The notes under the pieces were generated by a model. The model was not told the origin of the DNA, searched no databases, and worked only from the letters and a program-made list of their open reading frames with translations. From Thysanoteuthis rhombus (Eukaryota > Mollusca > Cephalopoda > Oegopsida > Thysanoteuthidae): a stretch of 64,000 bases of DNA. A program made the translations under genes and the position numbers. The stretch is from contig OY735222.1 in assembly GCA_963457665.1 (NCBI GenBank), positions 35,157,891 through 35,221,890 of the forward strand, given 5' to 3'. Each line of letters opens with the position of its first letter. The stretch's first letter is position 1. Shown piece by piece: positions 1 through 10,828 of this stretch.

Positions 1-56
1 AAAACTTCTAGAAGACATTTTTTTTTCAGTTTGTATGTATTCTTGTCTGTTTATAG

Positions 57-625
57 CAGTGATTCCTAAAGTGGGTGTCACTGCCCCCAAAATGGTGCTG
101 GGAAACTCAAAGGGTCACTGGAAAGGGGTGCAGTAGGGAGACATCGGAAGACACAAGGGTGGTGAGGGGACAATAGGCAAAAAAACACAATCCTCAATTA
201 TGTGCTGTTGTCAAAAGGTTCCTAATTACGTTTCCATCATCGTATAGAGTATTGGATTATTTCAGTATGGATTTAGCTATGTTGCAAATCTTTTAATTAG
301 TAAACGGTGCTGCTTACTAATATTCAGGCAGGTATGGAAACCGTAACCCATCGGGCCGAGCCTTCTAATGAATTATTTTTGTATCAATTAACATATTTCT
401 ATTATTCTAAATTGTACTTTTGGTTATCATGCAATAACTGTTTGAACTTTTTTAAATCATTGAAATTTAATTTTCTGTGTATCATATTGACTGACTGCAC
501 GGGGAGGGTGCTGATGAAATGAATGCTTTAAAAGGGATGGGGGTGCTAATGAAATAGATGCTCTATAAGGGGGTGTGCTGATGAAATACATTTTCTAAAA
601 AGGTTGAAAAAGAATGGGAAACTTA
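57..625. mobile_element. Degenerate hAT-like element
   Basis: The left end, from 57, reads CAGTGATTCCTAAAGTGGGT followed by a C-rich stretch. This resembles the CAGTGGTTCTCAAA-type termini of hAT transposons and their short derivatives. The right side ends near an AAAAAGGTTG...GGGAAAC stretch (about 598-622), reminiscent of the complementary type of hAT terminus but interrupted. No transposase is recognisable. The element is old, and the family call rests only on the termini. Confidence 0.35.
506..602 (+). repeat. Three-copy tandem repeat of 30-35 bp
   Basis: Units begin at about 506, 541 and 571. They share the core GGTGCTGATGAAAT followed by an A/T-rich half and a run of G. The array lies inside the proposed hAT-like element, where subterminal repeats would be expected. 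Confidence 0.6.
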
Positions 626-629
626 GGTA

Positions 630-1230
630 TTCTTACATCTCTAGTAGGACTTTGTGCATTTTTTTTTTCTTTTTTTTTTTTTAAGAAACAGAATTTCAAG
701 TTGTCCGTCCATTTTATACAGAAGAAAAAAAATCGAAATTGATTTGTTTTCCCCTAATTATTGTGGTGCCTTCTTCCAGGGAAGGAGGAAGTGAAAAAAG
801 AAACAACACGGGGGGGGGTGCACGTTAAGAATAAAACCCCTCACCCTAAAGAGGAGACCTGCTTTATCTATGTTAATGGAAGATAAGTGTTATAAAGGCG
901 TATGTGTCATACTTACCCTTGTAGCTAGATGGGGTGTAAATGTCTTTGGGACTCTCTTCTTACCATTCTGCAGTAGTAACAGTTTCTATACAGGGAAGCC
1001 CTTATCTCTATTGACGCTTACTCCTTTGCTTCAACACTCCTATTCGTTTGTCTATTGTAAGATCCCGTCCAACCCGCCTGCTGACTCAGTTTCATAACAA
1101 GGCATCTTTTGATCTTGGTAGCCATAACACTGTCGCCTTTATCGAACTGATGCCCACATCTCTTTCTCTCGCACACACATCTTCATTCAACTTGGGAAAA
1201 CTTGGGGATAGTTGAGCAACATTTCCGTAT
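630..1230. other. Non-coding, no recognised feature
   Basis: AT-rich sequence with T runs at 661-680, an A run at 725-731 and a G run at about 811-818. Short open frames here show no family resemblance. Confidence 0.6.
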
Positions 1231-1564
1231 GAAATCCGATACTAATCAGAATTTGAGGTCCGAAATGGAATGTGGATGACGTCACATAAACATATGATCT
1301 AGTCACTAAAATAATGAGTATACTATTAATTCTCTTAGCATTGCATTTCCGTACTTTATAGATTTATAATCTTCAAGTTGACGACAACAATGAAAAGTCT
1401 TTATTAATTTATTTTTTCTTTGTTTTTTTTTTTTTTGATTTTCAGAACCTCGTTCGTTCTTCATAACGAACGGAGGAATGGCGTTTGTGTGACTAGTTCA
1501 CATGTTTCTGTAACGTCATCCACATTCCTTTTCAGGATTGAAATTCAGATTTGTATCTGTAATC
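1231..1564. mobile_element. MITE with 76-bp terminal inverted repeats
   Basis: The arms 1231-1306 and 1489-1564 are exact in length and align without gaps as inverted repeats, with 60 of 76 positions matching by hand. The most conserved block is GGAATGTGGATGACGT. The left arm carries a full TGACGTCA palindrome (1277-1284) and the right arm TAACGTCA. A small internal hairpin (CGTTCGTT/AACGAACG) lies at about 1449-1472. No transposase is present, so this is a non-autonomous foldback or MITE-type element. The superfamily is not identified. Confidence 0.75.
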
Positions 1565-4500
1565 CAAATAGAAAAATACAAATGAATAAAAATGTTTATG
1601 AAACTCGAACACCCCCCGACACATAGAGATACACGCACATGCACGTTTTATCAGTCGATCTATAGTGGCCCTGTGCCAGACTGAAGTGAGAATATATTTA
1701 CAGGTTTACCTTGATTTGAACAGTTATTTCATCCCAAAGTTTTTGTACTGTTCAAGGCCTTATTATAATGTCATGTTTTTTTCGCTTGTACTTAGTTACA
1801 TTAAATTTGTACAGCAATATTTCAACCATACTACACCAAAGTCGCCCAATAGCGAAACCCGCTCTCATCAAAACCGCACGAATCGAGTATTCCTGTATTT
1901 ATTTCTATGTGAAAATAACGACGTCAAACAGATTAGAAAAATAGACTTCAACTCTCCGTTGTTTTCCATTGCGATGTGAATTGATAATGAACCGTAGGAA
2001 TTTGTGTTAATTGTTTCCCCTTACATACGTAATGATCAAAATAAACATAACTTTACATCTACATGTGTACACACTGCACAGGCCTTTAATTACAAATGTT
2101 GTCCTCTTTTCTTAAATTCGTGCTGTACCGTTCGTATATGAAGTCTGCTCATCTCTTTTTTGTTTCTTACATTTTAAAAATGAAACTATTTCGTAGATTT
2201 TCCCGGTTTTTTTAAGTGCGTTATGCAGGGTCGGAATAAGTTATATACTTAGTATTAATTACTTATTTTATTAAGATTATTATTACTCAACTATTTATTA
2301 AGATTATGATTGTTCATCTCTTGCTATGAATAAAGAAGATATTTTAGCAGTAAAAAATTTATTTAGAAGTCACATTAATATTTTAATTCAAAATTCGGGT
2401 TGTTTCTATAATATGCATAAGATTATTTGTTAAACTTGGTACATGTGTTGTCCATGGTATGGGGCTCGATCCAACCCGTGTATTTCTCATTTTTTTTTTT
2501 ACATATTTTATATTTTCTTATAATCTTTTTTATGATTAATACATACCACTGAAATAATGTCACGGAAGGCCAGCGAGATCTCCACAACAACATTTATTAC
2601 GCTGTAACATCTAAAAGGTTGGAGGTTTTTGGTTACATTTGATTATGCATTATCTTTATTTCATCTTAAGCATGAATACTTTATAATTTCTAATAGATAT
2701 TGCAAAAGCTGGAGAAAAAATCCTCACTGAATTTAGTCACGGGAGGACAGTGGAGTCCCAACAACATTGATGGAACTCTTACGTCTTCGGCTCAATTTTT
2801 TTTTCTACAATAAAAGTCATAAAAAATGAAGTGAAATGTAAAGAAGGCATGATATTTAAAACGTTTTGGGTTCTGCAGGAACCCCTTCGGCGCACGAGGA
2901 GTTGATAAAATTAATACTCTCATGAAAATAGTATTTTAAGACATTTTTTTTTTTTAATATCGAACTAATATCGTTTTTGGTCCCTGACTTTAATTCCAGT
3001 GACCTTATGTCCGGTTACATTTCGTAGGTGGCACAGTAAGCCACCTACAGTATTGTGACTTGAGCTCTATTACTTGAGGGCTGGCTACCCTTAACAAGAG
3101 TCCATAATTAAGGAAATACACATGGATATCAAAGCATTTACGTTTATTTATTCGCTATGTAATTGAATTCCTTCATTTACTATTCTGTCGGGTGCATGGC
3201 AAATGTCTGACATTTCACTAATACAATGACTTCAATTTCAAATACCTTCGTATTTATGCTGATAAATACACCCAACTAATTGCTGTGTTAAAATAACGAC
3301 TCCACTTGAAGTTGATAATTGGCTAATGGCTAAAAATGTAAATCTTGGACACCCGGTCGTTCATAAAAGTTGAGGGTATGTATGAGTATTATAGTGATAG
3401 AGCGAGAGCAGAACCATTTGTTGGAATTGATAGCTTGCAAGCATTAGTGTGGGGCCCTCGGAATTGCAGGGCTCTAGCAAATTCTACTTGTGCTTCACAA
3501 CCCGTCACTGCCGTAGTCACAGAAAAACGCCATTTAAAAAAAAAATCATTATTTACAACAGTGTTTTAATGTTTATCATTATATAAAGTATTTTCAAGTA
3601 CAACAATTTCGTACTAAGTTCTTAGCTGTTCATACTGATCCATTAAAAACGAACATGTCATTACAGTCATACAAGTTTCACACTGTCCTCTAAAATCTAC
3701 TCGTGGGTGTTTTCAAAGGAGAGAGAGAGAGAGAGAAGTAAAAAAAAATAACTGTTCTGCGCCTCTGGAAGACTTGATTTTTTTAGTCCTAAGTAAGTGT
3801 TAGTGAAATCGTCCCGATGGCCTATTTCGACTCTCCTTTGCCTTCGTTTCCAGCTCCGTCTGGGGTACATCGTCGAGTGACACGTCTAACGATTACTCGG
3901 GCTTTTTACTCGTGTTCTCTTCGCGTCAAGCTCCCGGTCTTCTTACAAAATCTAACTCTTTTTTTTTTGTTGTTGATAAATTCCTTTTGTTTGTAGCTTC
4001 TAATAGGGAAGACGTATTAGTCAGCTCCCTTCACCCTCGAGCTCTCTCCCTCGATTGCTCGACTTTACCATGGACGCCTCCCTAAGACTAAAAATGATGT
4101 ACGAAGCATTGAACAGCATAATATGGAGAACCAACTAAACCAGTATTTATAAAATTACTAACTAGGCGTAATGTACCTACAAGAAATGAAAATCTGAGAG
4201 GTGATCGATATCAAAGAGTCTGGTAGACTGCATCACGACAGCTAGGGGGACGATGTTGGATTGCAGGAATCCGAATTCGAAAAATTCAACGCTCAATGTT
4301 CGGATGGAATTCGATGGTGGTTCCGTTACTGAGGGAGTGACCTCTTTGAAAACATTTCCTGGGCCCCTCTATTGGAGCCCCCAAAATTTATAAATACTGC
4401 TTCACCTGCTGCATTATTACTGACATTATACAAAGGTATCTTTTGTACAAACATGGATTGCGAAATAATTAGCATTTGGGGTTGTTTTTCACCAATTAAG

Positions 4501-5550
4501 TGATATTGCATGTCTATTCATTGCATTTTTTTCTTATTTCATAAAACCTCACTTGATGTTAAAGAGGAACCAAGCCCCCTCCCTCCAGACCCCCGAATCT
4601 TGAGCTATTTTTAGCTACGTCACTGGGTGTGCCCTTGTAATTTTACACCCATTCAACTTACTCGCGTTAATTTTTCACCCAAACTCCTTCAATTCGAATA
4701 TTTCGGTGTTAATGTTTCTGTTTCATCAAAAAAGTGATTGTCATCATGGGATATCTCTTGACAACGAACTTTATTGCTTTAATAAAGTGTATGTGTGTGT
4801 GTGTGTGTGTGTGTGTATTTTTGGTAGGGGGGGGGTCAAATCAATCATTTTTTGGAATTTACGATTTCGGGGTATTTCAAGAGTGCTCTCGATAACCGCG
4901 ATAGGACGCGAAACTCCGATATTGCCCCTGTTCTTTTTTCGATATTTCAAATGTATGGACGCCTAATATTTTGTTGTATATTGGTGAGTTGTCGTTTCGA
5001 ATAAATCACCGAACAACCACGTCAAGTGCACATCGAGTTAGATCAGACTTTTTTTTCATTTCTGTTCTACGACCCTCACACAAAAGAAAGCTCAGTCGAC
5101 CCCCCATTCAACTCCTTGGTGAATGTCGAAGTAACACTGGCATTTTCATTTTATTTAATTTCATTTAATTTTTGGGTTGGGGTTTTTCTCTAGAAATTGA
5201 CTGATCGCCCAACGCTATTGGGAATGATAAAATGTTATGCATGCCACGCCCAATATTCCTGATCTTTTAATTTATGTATTCTATTTTTTAATTTAATTTA
5301 TTTACTGACAATTGAATGTTCACATGACGCAAAAACGTCAGTCGTGTTCGAAGACAGAGTTATTGGTCAGTTGATGGAGTGCGATACGACAAAAAGATAT
5401 CAGGTCTGTGGGAACTGCATATTGAATAGAGCGCGCAGACCAGGGGGCATAAATGGAATCTGATCGTATAACTCCAGCAAGGACACAGGGAGTCATTCTC
5501 AACGACCAGATCCACTCAGCTTCGGACAGTCTTGAGTTAGAAGACATTGA
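1565..5550. other. Non-coding, AT-rich; minor repeats
   Basis: No convincing coding region. It contains a diverged direct repeat (2559-2595 and 2736-2769), a (GA)n tract at 3720-3736, a (GT)n tract at about 4792-4817 and scattered T runs. The short open frames lack family features. Confidence 0.5.
2559..2769 (+). repeat. Diverged direct repeat, about 35 bp
   Basis: 2559-2595 and 2736-2769 share GTCACGG(A/G)AGG-C-AG followed by a conserved CAACAACATT, with centres about 175 bases apart. This suggests an old tandem duplication or a repeat family. Confidence 0.45.
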
Positions 5551-5640
5551 ACGCCCCATCAGTCAATGAATACAAAGCTAGGTTAGAGAAGCATTGGCAA
5601 GGTAGGGACTCACGTACAGCTTATCCTACACACAATCAAG
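5551..5640 (+). pseudogene. Possible end fragment of a non-LTR retrotransposon ORF2
   Basis: One frame reads SVNEYKARLEKHW. This resembles the SVN-FK-xLDKHW ending seen after the reverse transcriptase of many non-LTR elements. Flanking sequence has stops and no clear reverse transcriptase motifs remain. The match is short, so chance is possible. Confidence 0.22.
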
Positions 5641-6415
5641 ATCGTCCCCTGGCGTCACAATACACACTCTAAACATGCTAGACAGGACACCTCATCCTAT
5701 AAAGCCATCGTGAGAAGAGGGCCAAAGACTTCGATAAACGGTTTGGTCACCCTAACCTCGTACGTAACAACCTCTACTACAAGCAGATATTTTGGATGAA
5801 ATTTTAGATGACATTTTAGATTTACGCCTTTTTATGCACTATTAGAAGCCATAGCTCAAGTCAAAGGTGGAAAAACGAACGAAGAAAAAAATGCTAAAAT
5901 GTTACAAAATCGAGACATTATCTGGGCTGTTTGTGGCTACTTGGTAAACTTCTCAACCGGTTACTGGAATTGAAAGTATCTACTCATAATTTCGTCTGGA
6001 TTGAAATCTATTCTTCATAGCGATATTAATCCGAAGTCACACTCTGATTTTAGCAGCAACATGTCTATCTGGTTGCGTCACCACAGATACGAAATTGAAC
6101 CATTAGAAATAGTTTTGAAATGAGAGCAAGGAAGAAAAGAAAGTGATATTCCTACCCCTGCACTGCAAAATGCAAGATATCTCTTTAACCCCGTCTCTCC
6201 TCTATTACTTCTAACAACTACGTTGGATATTCAGAAAAAATGTTTTTGTATCTGATTTTTGGCCGATCAACAATGGAAATATTCTATAGAAATAGATCGA
6301 TCGAAAATATTGGGCATTTAAACTCCCAAGAGTTTCGTAATGTCCTGAAAAACCAATTCCAAACGATCACAAAGCCGAGTGCTTTACAGATTCAATAGAT
6401 ATTGCACTTTAAATC
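5641..6415. other. Non-coding, no recognised feature
   Basis: No open frame of note and no clear repeat structure by eye. Confidence 0.5.
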
Positions 6416-6418
6416 AAT

Positions 6419-6455
6419 AGTTCTCAAATCGTGTGCCGTGGCACAATAGTGCGCT
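6419..6455 (+). mobile_element. hAT-type terminal inverted repeat (orphan left end)
   Basis: The sequence AGTTCTCAAATCGTGTGCC followed by GTGGCACAATAGTGCGC matches the familiar hAT terminus in which GGTTCTCAAAC is followed by GTGTGCCGTGGCACA. A matching opposite end occurs at 57858-57898. I do not find its own right end within the next 1.5 kb, so the element is truncated or decayed. Confidence 0.5.
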
Positions 6456-6989
6456 GTAACTCTCTCCCAAATGTGCCATGTATTTTTTCTCAATGTGCAA
6501 ACATGTATTTCGCACCCTGGGCGTGTGCTGTACGGGTATTATGTCTGTCTCACTTGCACCTCTGTGTTGTCAATCTAATGGAAACTGTTATTTCCATAAC
6601 AATTTATTTGTATCTTGGCACTAAAAGATAGGTAATGCTGGCGAACAATGGCCGCACTCTCCTCATACTCCATGGCCAACTTCAACGATGTCTTAGTTCC
6701 TCTACAAGGAGTTTAGAGACTATTCCCAGTGCTCTGTTGATCATGAGAACGACTTGGACTTTGAGGTTGCATAATTTTCGTATTTCTCGGACAATGATCA
6801 GATATTTATTTTCCTCCAGCTTCCTCATATAGCAGGCCCGTACCAATGGATTTTTTTGTGGGAGGGGCAAGGGGTAACCGAGACAAACGGGGATGGGGGG
6901 TACTGTAGATACCCTCAGACGCAATTGCATTATTCATTTCAGAACGATTTATTCTTTCTTTCATTTAGTTCATCTAGCATTAGTTGGAG

Positions 6990-7672
6990 GTCGTGTAGGT
7001 TAAAGTCTGCAAGACGAAGATCATGTGCAACAACCACATCGGGGATAAAAACACTAAGATCAAAATCGAGGACACAGAACTGGAGAAAGTAGACCACTAA
7101 ATCTACCTTGGACAACGAATCTCCATGAGACCCTCAAAAGAAGAAGAAATCAAGCGTAGAATCACACTAGGATGGCAAGCCTTTGGCAGAGCAAGCTCAA
7201 CCTTCAAAAATAAGATGATCCCATTAATCCTAAAAAGAAGGGTGTATAACCAATGCATCCTCCCAATAGCCACTTATGGAGCTGAAACATGGAACCTAAC
7301 CAAGAGACAGATCTGCAAATTGAGAACCACGCAACGTGCAAATGGAAAAAAAGGTGCTCAACCTCACATGGAGAGACCACAAGACAGCACAATACATCCG
7401 AGAGAAGACAGGAATCAAGTAAATCATAGAATCCATTAGAAAACTCGGACGGTAATTGGCTGACCTTGTCGCAAGAATGGCAGACAACCAGTGGACATCG
7501 TGACTCACGACATGGATCCCCAGAGATCACATGCGCAACCGAGGCTGACAGAGTATTATTAGATGGAGAGACGAGCTAGATAAATTCAGAAAGTTCTGGC
7601 TCTGCGACGCCCACGACAGAGAAGTGTGGCAAATCCTGGGGAAGGTCTATCTATGTCTAATGACGGACTTTC
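6990..7672 (+). pseudogene. Broken RTE-like LINE: 3' part of reverse transcriptase and tail
   Basis: A translation in the frame of 7125 gives KTKIMCNNHIGDKN, then a stop at about 7098, then YLGQRIS, RRITLGWQAFGRASS and YGAETWNLTKRQ. This is the conserved C-terminal reverse transcriptase segment of RTE-type endonuclease-reverse transcriptases. After about 7340 the homologous frame shifts (WRDHKTAQYIREKTG, then ARMADNQWTS, then WRDELDKFRKF and REVWQILGKVY). At least two stops and one frameshift show it is dead. The 3' end reads GGTCTATCTATGTCTAATGA, matching the copy at 44.26-44.60 kb. The 5' part (endonuclease and most of the polymerase) is missing, as usual for 5'-truncated LINE insertions. 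Confidence 0.8.
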
Positions 7673-8950
7673 TTTCATATTTTGTATATCTGTTAAAGGT
7701 TTGTTTCTTGGGGGGGGGGCTATGAGTTGTCAAGGGCCCGAGATAGCTACGTCTAATAGATTAAAAGGTTTCCTTGTTTTCGTGATCCATCTTTTCTTCC
7801 CAGGGATAGTTTCTGATTTTTAGCTAATTATTTATCATCATTACCATTACTGTTATTAGTAACAGCATGGCCTTTGTGTCGGTTCTCAAAACCTTTGACT
7901 CCACAGCCCAGAATACTTGTGACCTGTTTGATGATGGAGATGACTGTGCATTTGCCATCAGCACTAGTGGGCAATCTGGAAACGTAGGTAAAAGCCGGGA
8001 TTTCGGAGACTGCTTTCTAGGCAGGCAAACTGGATCTCCTACTTGGAAGATCGGCGCAACACAATCATCCTGACCCTATTTCTCCTTGTGCTGTACTAAT
8101 CTAAAACTTGGTATATCACTACTACTACTACTACTACTGCTGCTGCTGTTGTCACTACTTTTCTTCTACAAGATTTCATCAAATGTCATCTCACAGATTA
8201 TTGCCCAAAAACAAAAATGAAGAATTTTCGATGTTTCAAAATATTAAGCTGGATTAATATTTCTAACAGACCGAAAATAAAACATTCCTACGAACATGAC
8301 GACGGCTATGATTGGTTTCAGCGTTATTGATCGACTCATGAGTTTTAATATTTACTGGAAGCTGATGTTTCGTCTTGCAATTTCTATGACCGCATTGATC
8401 GTCCTGGGCCGGTTCTCGAATCCGTGACGCCCAGGCAAGCTGAACTTCGGCACTATTTAAACGTATTTTATCTTATTCGTTTCTTTTAAAGTAGAGACAT
8501 ATATAGGTACATGTATATAGGTATTATACTACACTGATTTATTAACGTCGATAATTTAACTTACGATGCATTGATTAGATGAGTTTGTCGTTGACCATAA
8601 GAATTCAATTTGCTAATTGTTTCTATTGATTTCGCCAACACTGTCGGATATTCTTTTAAGATCTGACTTACGACTCATATCAAGGATTTTTTTTTTGTTT
8701 TAACTCCTTTATTTTGTTTATTCCTTTTCCCATTTTTCTGGTTGCATTTGAAAGTCCTGCTGTCTCAGACTCCCTCTAGCACTTGGTGCCCTGGATATCT
8801 GTCCATGTTGTTGGAACCTTGGGTAGGCCCTGTTGAAATGGCTTTTAAAATTGCCTTTTCAAACTTTCGACCCTACGAATGAAAATTTCTTTGACGAAAT
8901 TGACAGTCCCAAGAGTCGTTCCGACTACTGATACCATTCTTTTCGTTATG
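7673..8950. other. Non-coding; ACT/GCT trinucleotide tract
   Basis: No gene recognised. A trinucleotide run (ACT)n(GCT)n lies at 8118-8151, and a G run of nine at about 7710-7718. Confidence 0.5.
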
Positions 8951-8953
8951 ATG

Positions 8954-9122
8954 ACAACGTTTCGACCGAGCCATCGTCCGTCTTTCCTCGGGAGTACATC
9001 GGTAGTCTTTCTTTTGTTTTACATTATTGGTGGGTACTACATGGGAAAAAATGTACTTAACCCTCTTCCATACGGATTGTACATATGACTAAAGCCGAAG
9101 AACGATTCGGTCGAAACGTTGT
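8954..9122. repeat. Inverted repeat with TCGGTCGAAACGTTGT arms
   Basis: The left arm (8954-8976) and right arm (9103-9122) share 16 perfectly complementary bases around ACAACGTTTCGACCGA. The 130-base interval has a short open frame without resemblance to any family I know. Arms with this GTCGAAACGTTGT motif are common in dispersed invertebrate repeats. The family is uncertain. Confidence 0.55.
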
Positions 9123-9124
9123 GT

Positions 9125-10400
9125 CGACAACAAAATAATGAGATCGTTAGAACTCTTAATATGTAACCATCACAAAATCGCACTCTGAAATTAATAACCA
9201 TTTTGAATATTGTTGCTGGTCAGAGGAATTTTTCAATGACAAAGATTGAAAAATTTATAAAATCTCACGATAATGAAAAGAAGTTCTTATTATTAGGAAA
9301 AAAAGCCCGCCTTCACAGATGCCACTTCGAGAGAGGTGGATAAAAGAAGGAAGTAGGTGTCACTATTTTTGTGACAACAAAAACCTTGTATGAACCTCCT
9401 ACTTATCGTGTTCAGCCGAATAAAAGGTCTGATGATAAATAATCCTTTAGATAAATATCAAAAGATTTTCACCTTCTCCCCACACACACTTGTATTCATA
9501 ATTAACGCGTGAATAATATACGATAGATTAATAGATTGCCGACTCTCTTATATTTCAGCGTGTTCGTGTAAACTTTCTCACCCCATCGTCATGGGCGTCC
9601 GTTGGGGGAGCTGAGTGTTGCTTCTCCTTGGAACAGGCCTCCTCACCGAAGGCATGGGGTCAGAAAGTTGGAACCTTATAATCAATAAAGGATAATGGTG
9701 CAGTACACTTGTTCTTTGGTAGCTCACCTTAATCTTCTCATCTAAAAACATGGCATTATTCTTTACTGTTAACGGGGTTACCCCTAAGATATATACCGAA
9801 TATACCATCCCCCACCCCCAATGTATCCTTTTGTCCCAAAGAAAAATGGCCCTGGGCGCCCATGCCCATTGCTTTCCTTCATTCCCTCCAATCCCTTTCG
9901 TTCCATACAGATATTCACTGGCACGAAAATGGGGTCCCAATAATATTTTAGTCCCCTGGGTAAAGTAATGTACGGGGCCCAGATAACCCACCTTCACCCC
10001 AACACATTTAGCTTGTATTGGATTTCCGGGCCCTTAAAATTGCGACCCCCAGTGCATCCATTCGATTAGACAGTCCTGCTGTTGCACCAACCCCCTAAAA
10101 GTTATATGACTGAAAATAAGAAGATTCGTCTAAATTATGGGCAAATATATTCACTCTAAAATCTCAAGAGATGTCCGAAAAATGTTTCCATAGAAAAACA
10201 CATTTTGAACTAAAAATCTCTCTTCCGTTAAGCCCCCCCCCCTCACTAAAAATAGTTCTTCGTTTTCCGATTGCGCTCTTCTTGATTTGACTGACCGAAT
10301 CAGTGCCTTCCTTGCATTTCCAAGAGTTGCTTCCAGAAAAAAATTTACGGCAACAAGGCACTCTGAAAGCGCATACCTCTGCCAATGCCATTGTCAATGT
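9125..10400. other. Non-coding, no recognised feature
   Basis: Includes a C/G-rich low-complexity stretch at 9770-10100 that produces overlapping open frames on both strands (up to 139 codons) without protein features. A C run lies at about 10231-10240. Confidence 0.5.
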
Positions 10401-10410
10401 CAAGCGGAGA

Positions 10411-10828
10411 CAATTGTGCATGGATCCGCTCAAAATCTGTATCAGTTCTCCCGTAGACCCTTCCAGTAAATATCTTTGAAATTCATTGATACCTTTGGAG
10501 ATATTGTGTGGAAAGCCATGTGCTTATTCATGAATATAGTTGAAAATAAAACGGGAAAATATCTCTCGATCAAGAAAATTTTCCCTGGATCCGCCACAAA
10601 ATTTTACCCCCTCTTTCTTACCCCATACCCCATCCCGAATATCGGGTGGACGGACGTGACATTTTGGCGATATCATGTGGTTCGGACGTATAATTGTGAC
10701 GGGGTAGGAGGTAATTGTCCAAGGATCCGCTCTAAGATTAAGATCAGTTATTCCGTGGCCTATTGTCCACCTTCCCACAAAATGACATAGAAATTCAACG
10801 AGAACTTTCGAAGAAATCGTGTGAAAAG
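10411..10828 (+). repeat. Dispersed repeat with duplicated 105-117 bp unit
   Basis: 10411-10515 and 10712-10828 share, in order, AATTGT, GGATCCGCTC, ATCAG, an ATTC-rich part and an ending GTGTGGAAAG/GTGTGAAAAG. A third GGATCCGC block occurs at 10588. The layout suggests an old tandemly duplicated non-autonomous element or the 3' region of a retrotransposon. No open frame of interest lies inside. Confidence 0.5.

Noticed and set aside
9578-9997. 139-codon minus-strand open frame
   Set aside because: Lies in a C/G-rich low-complexity area with an overlapping frame on the + strand, and shows no protein features.
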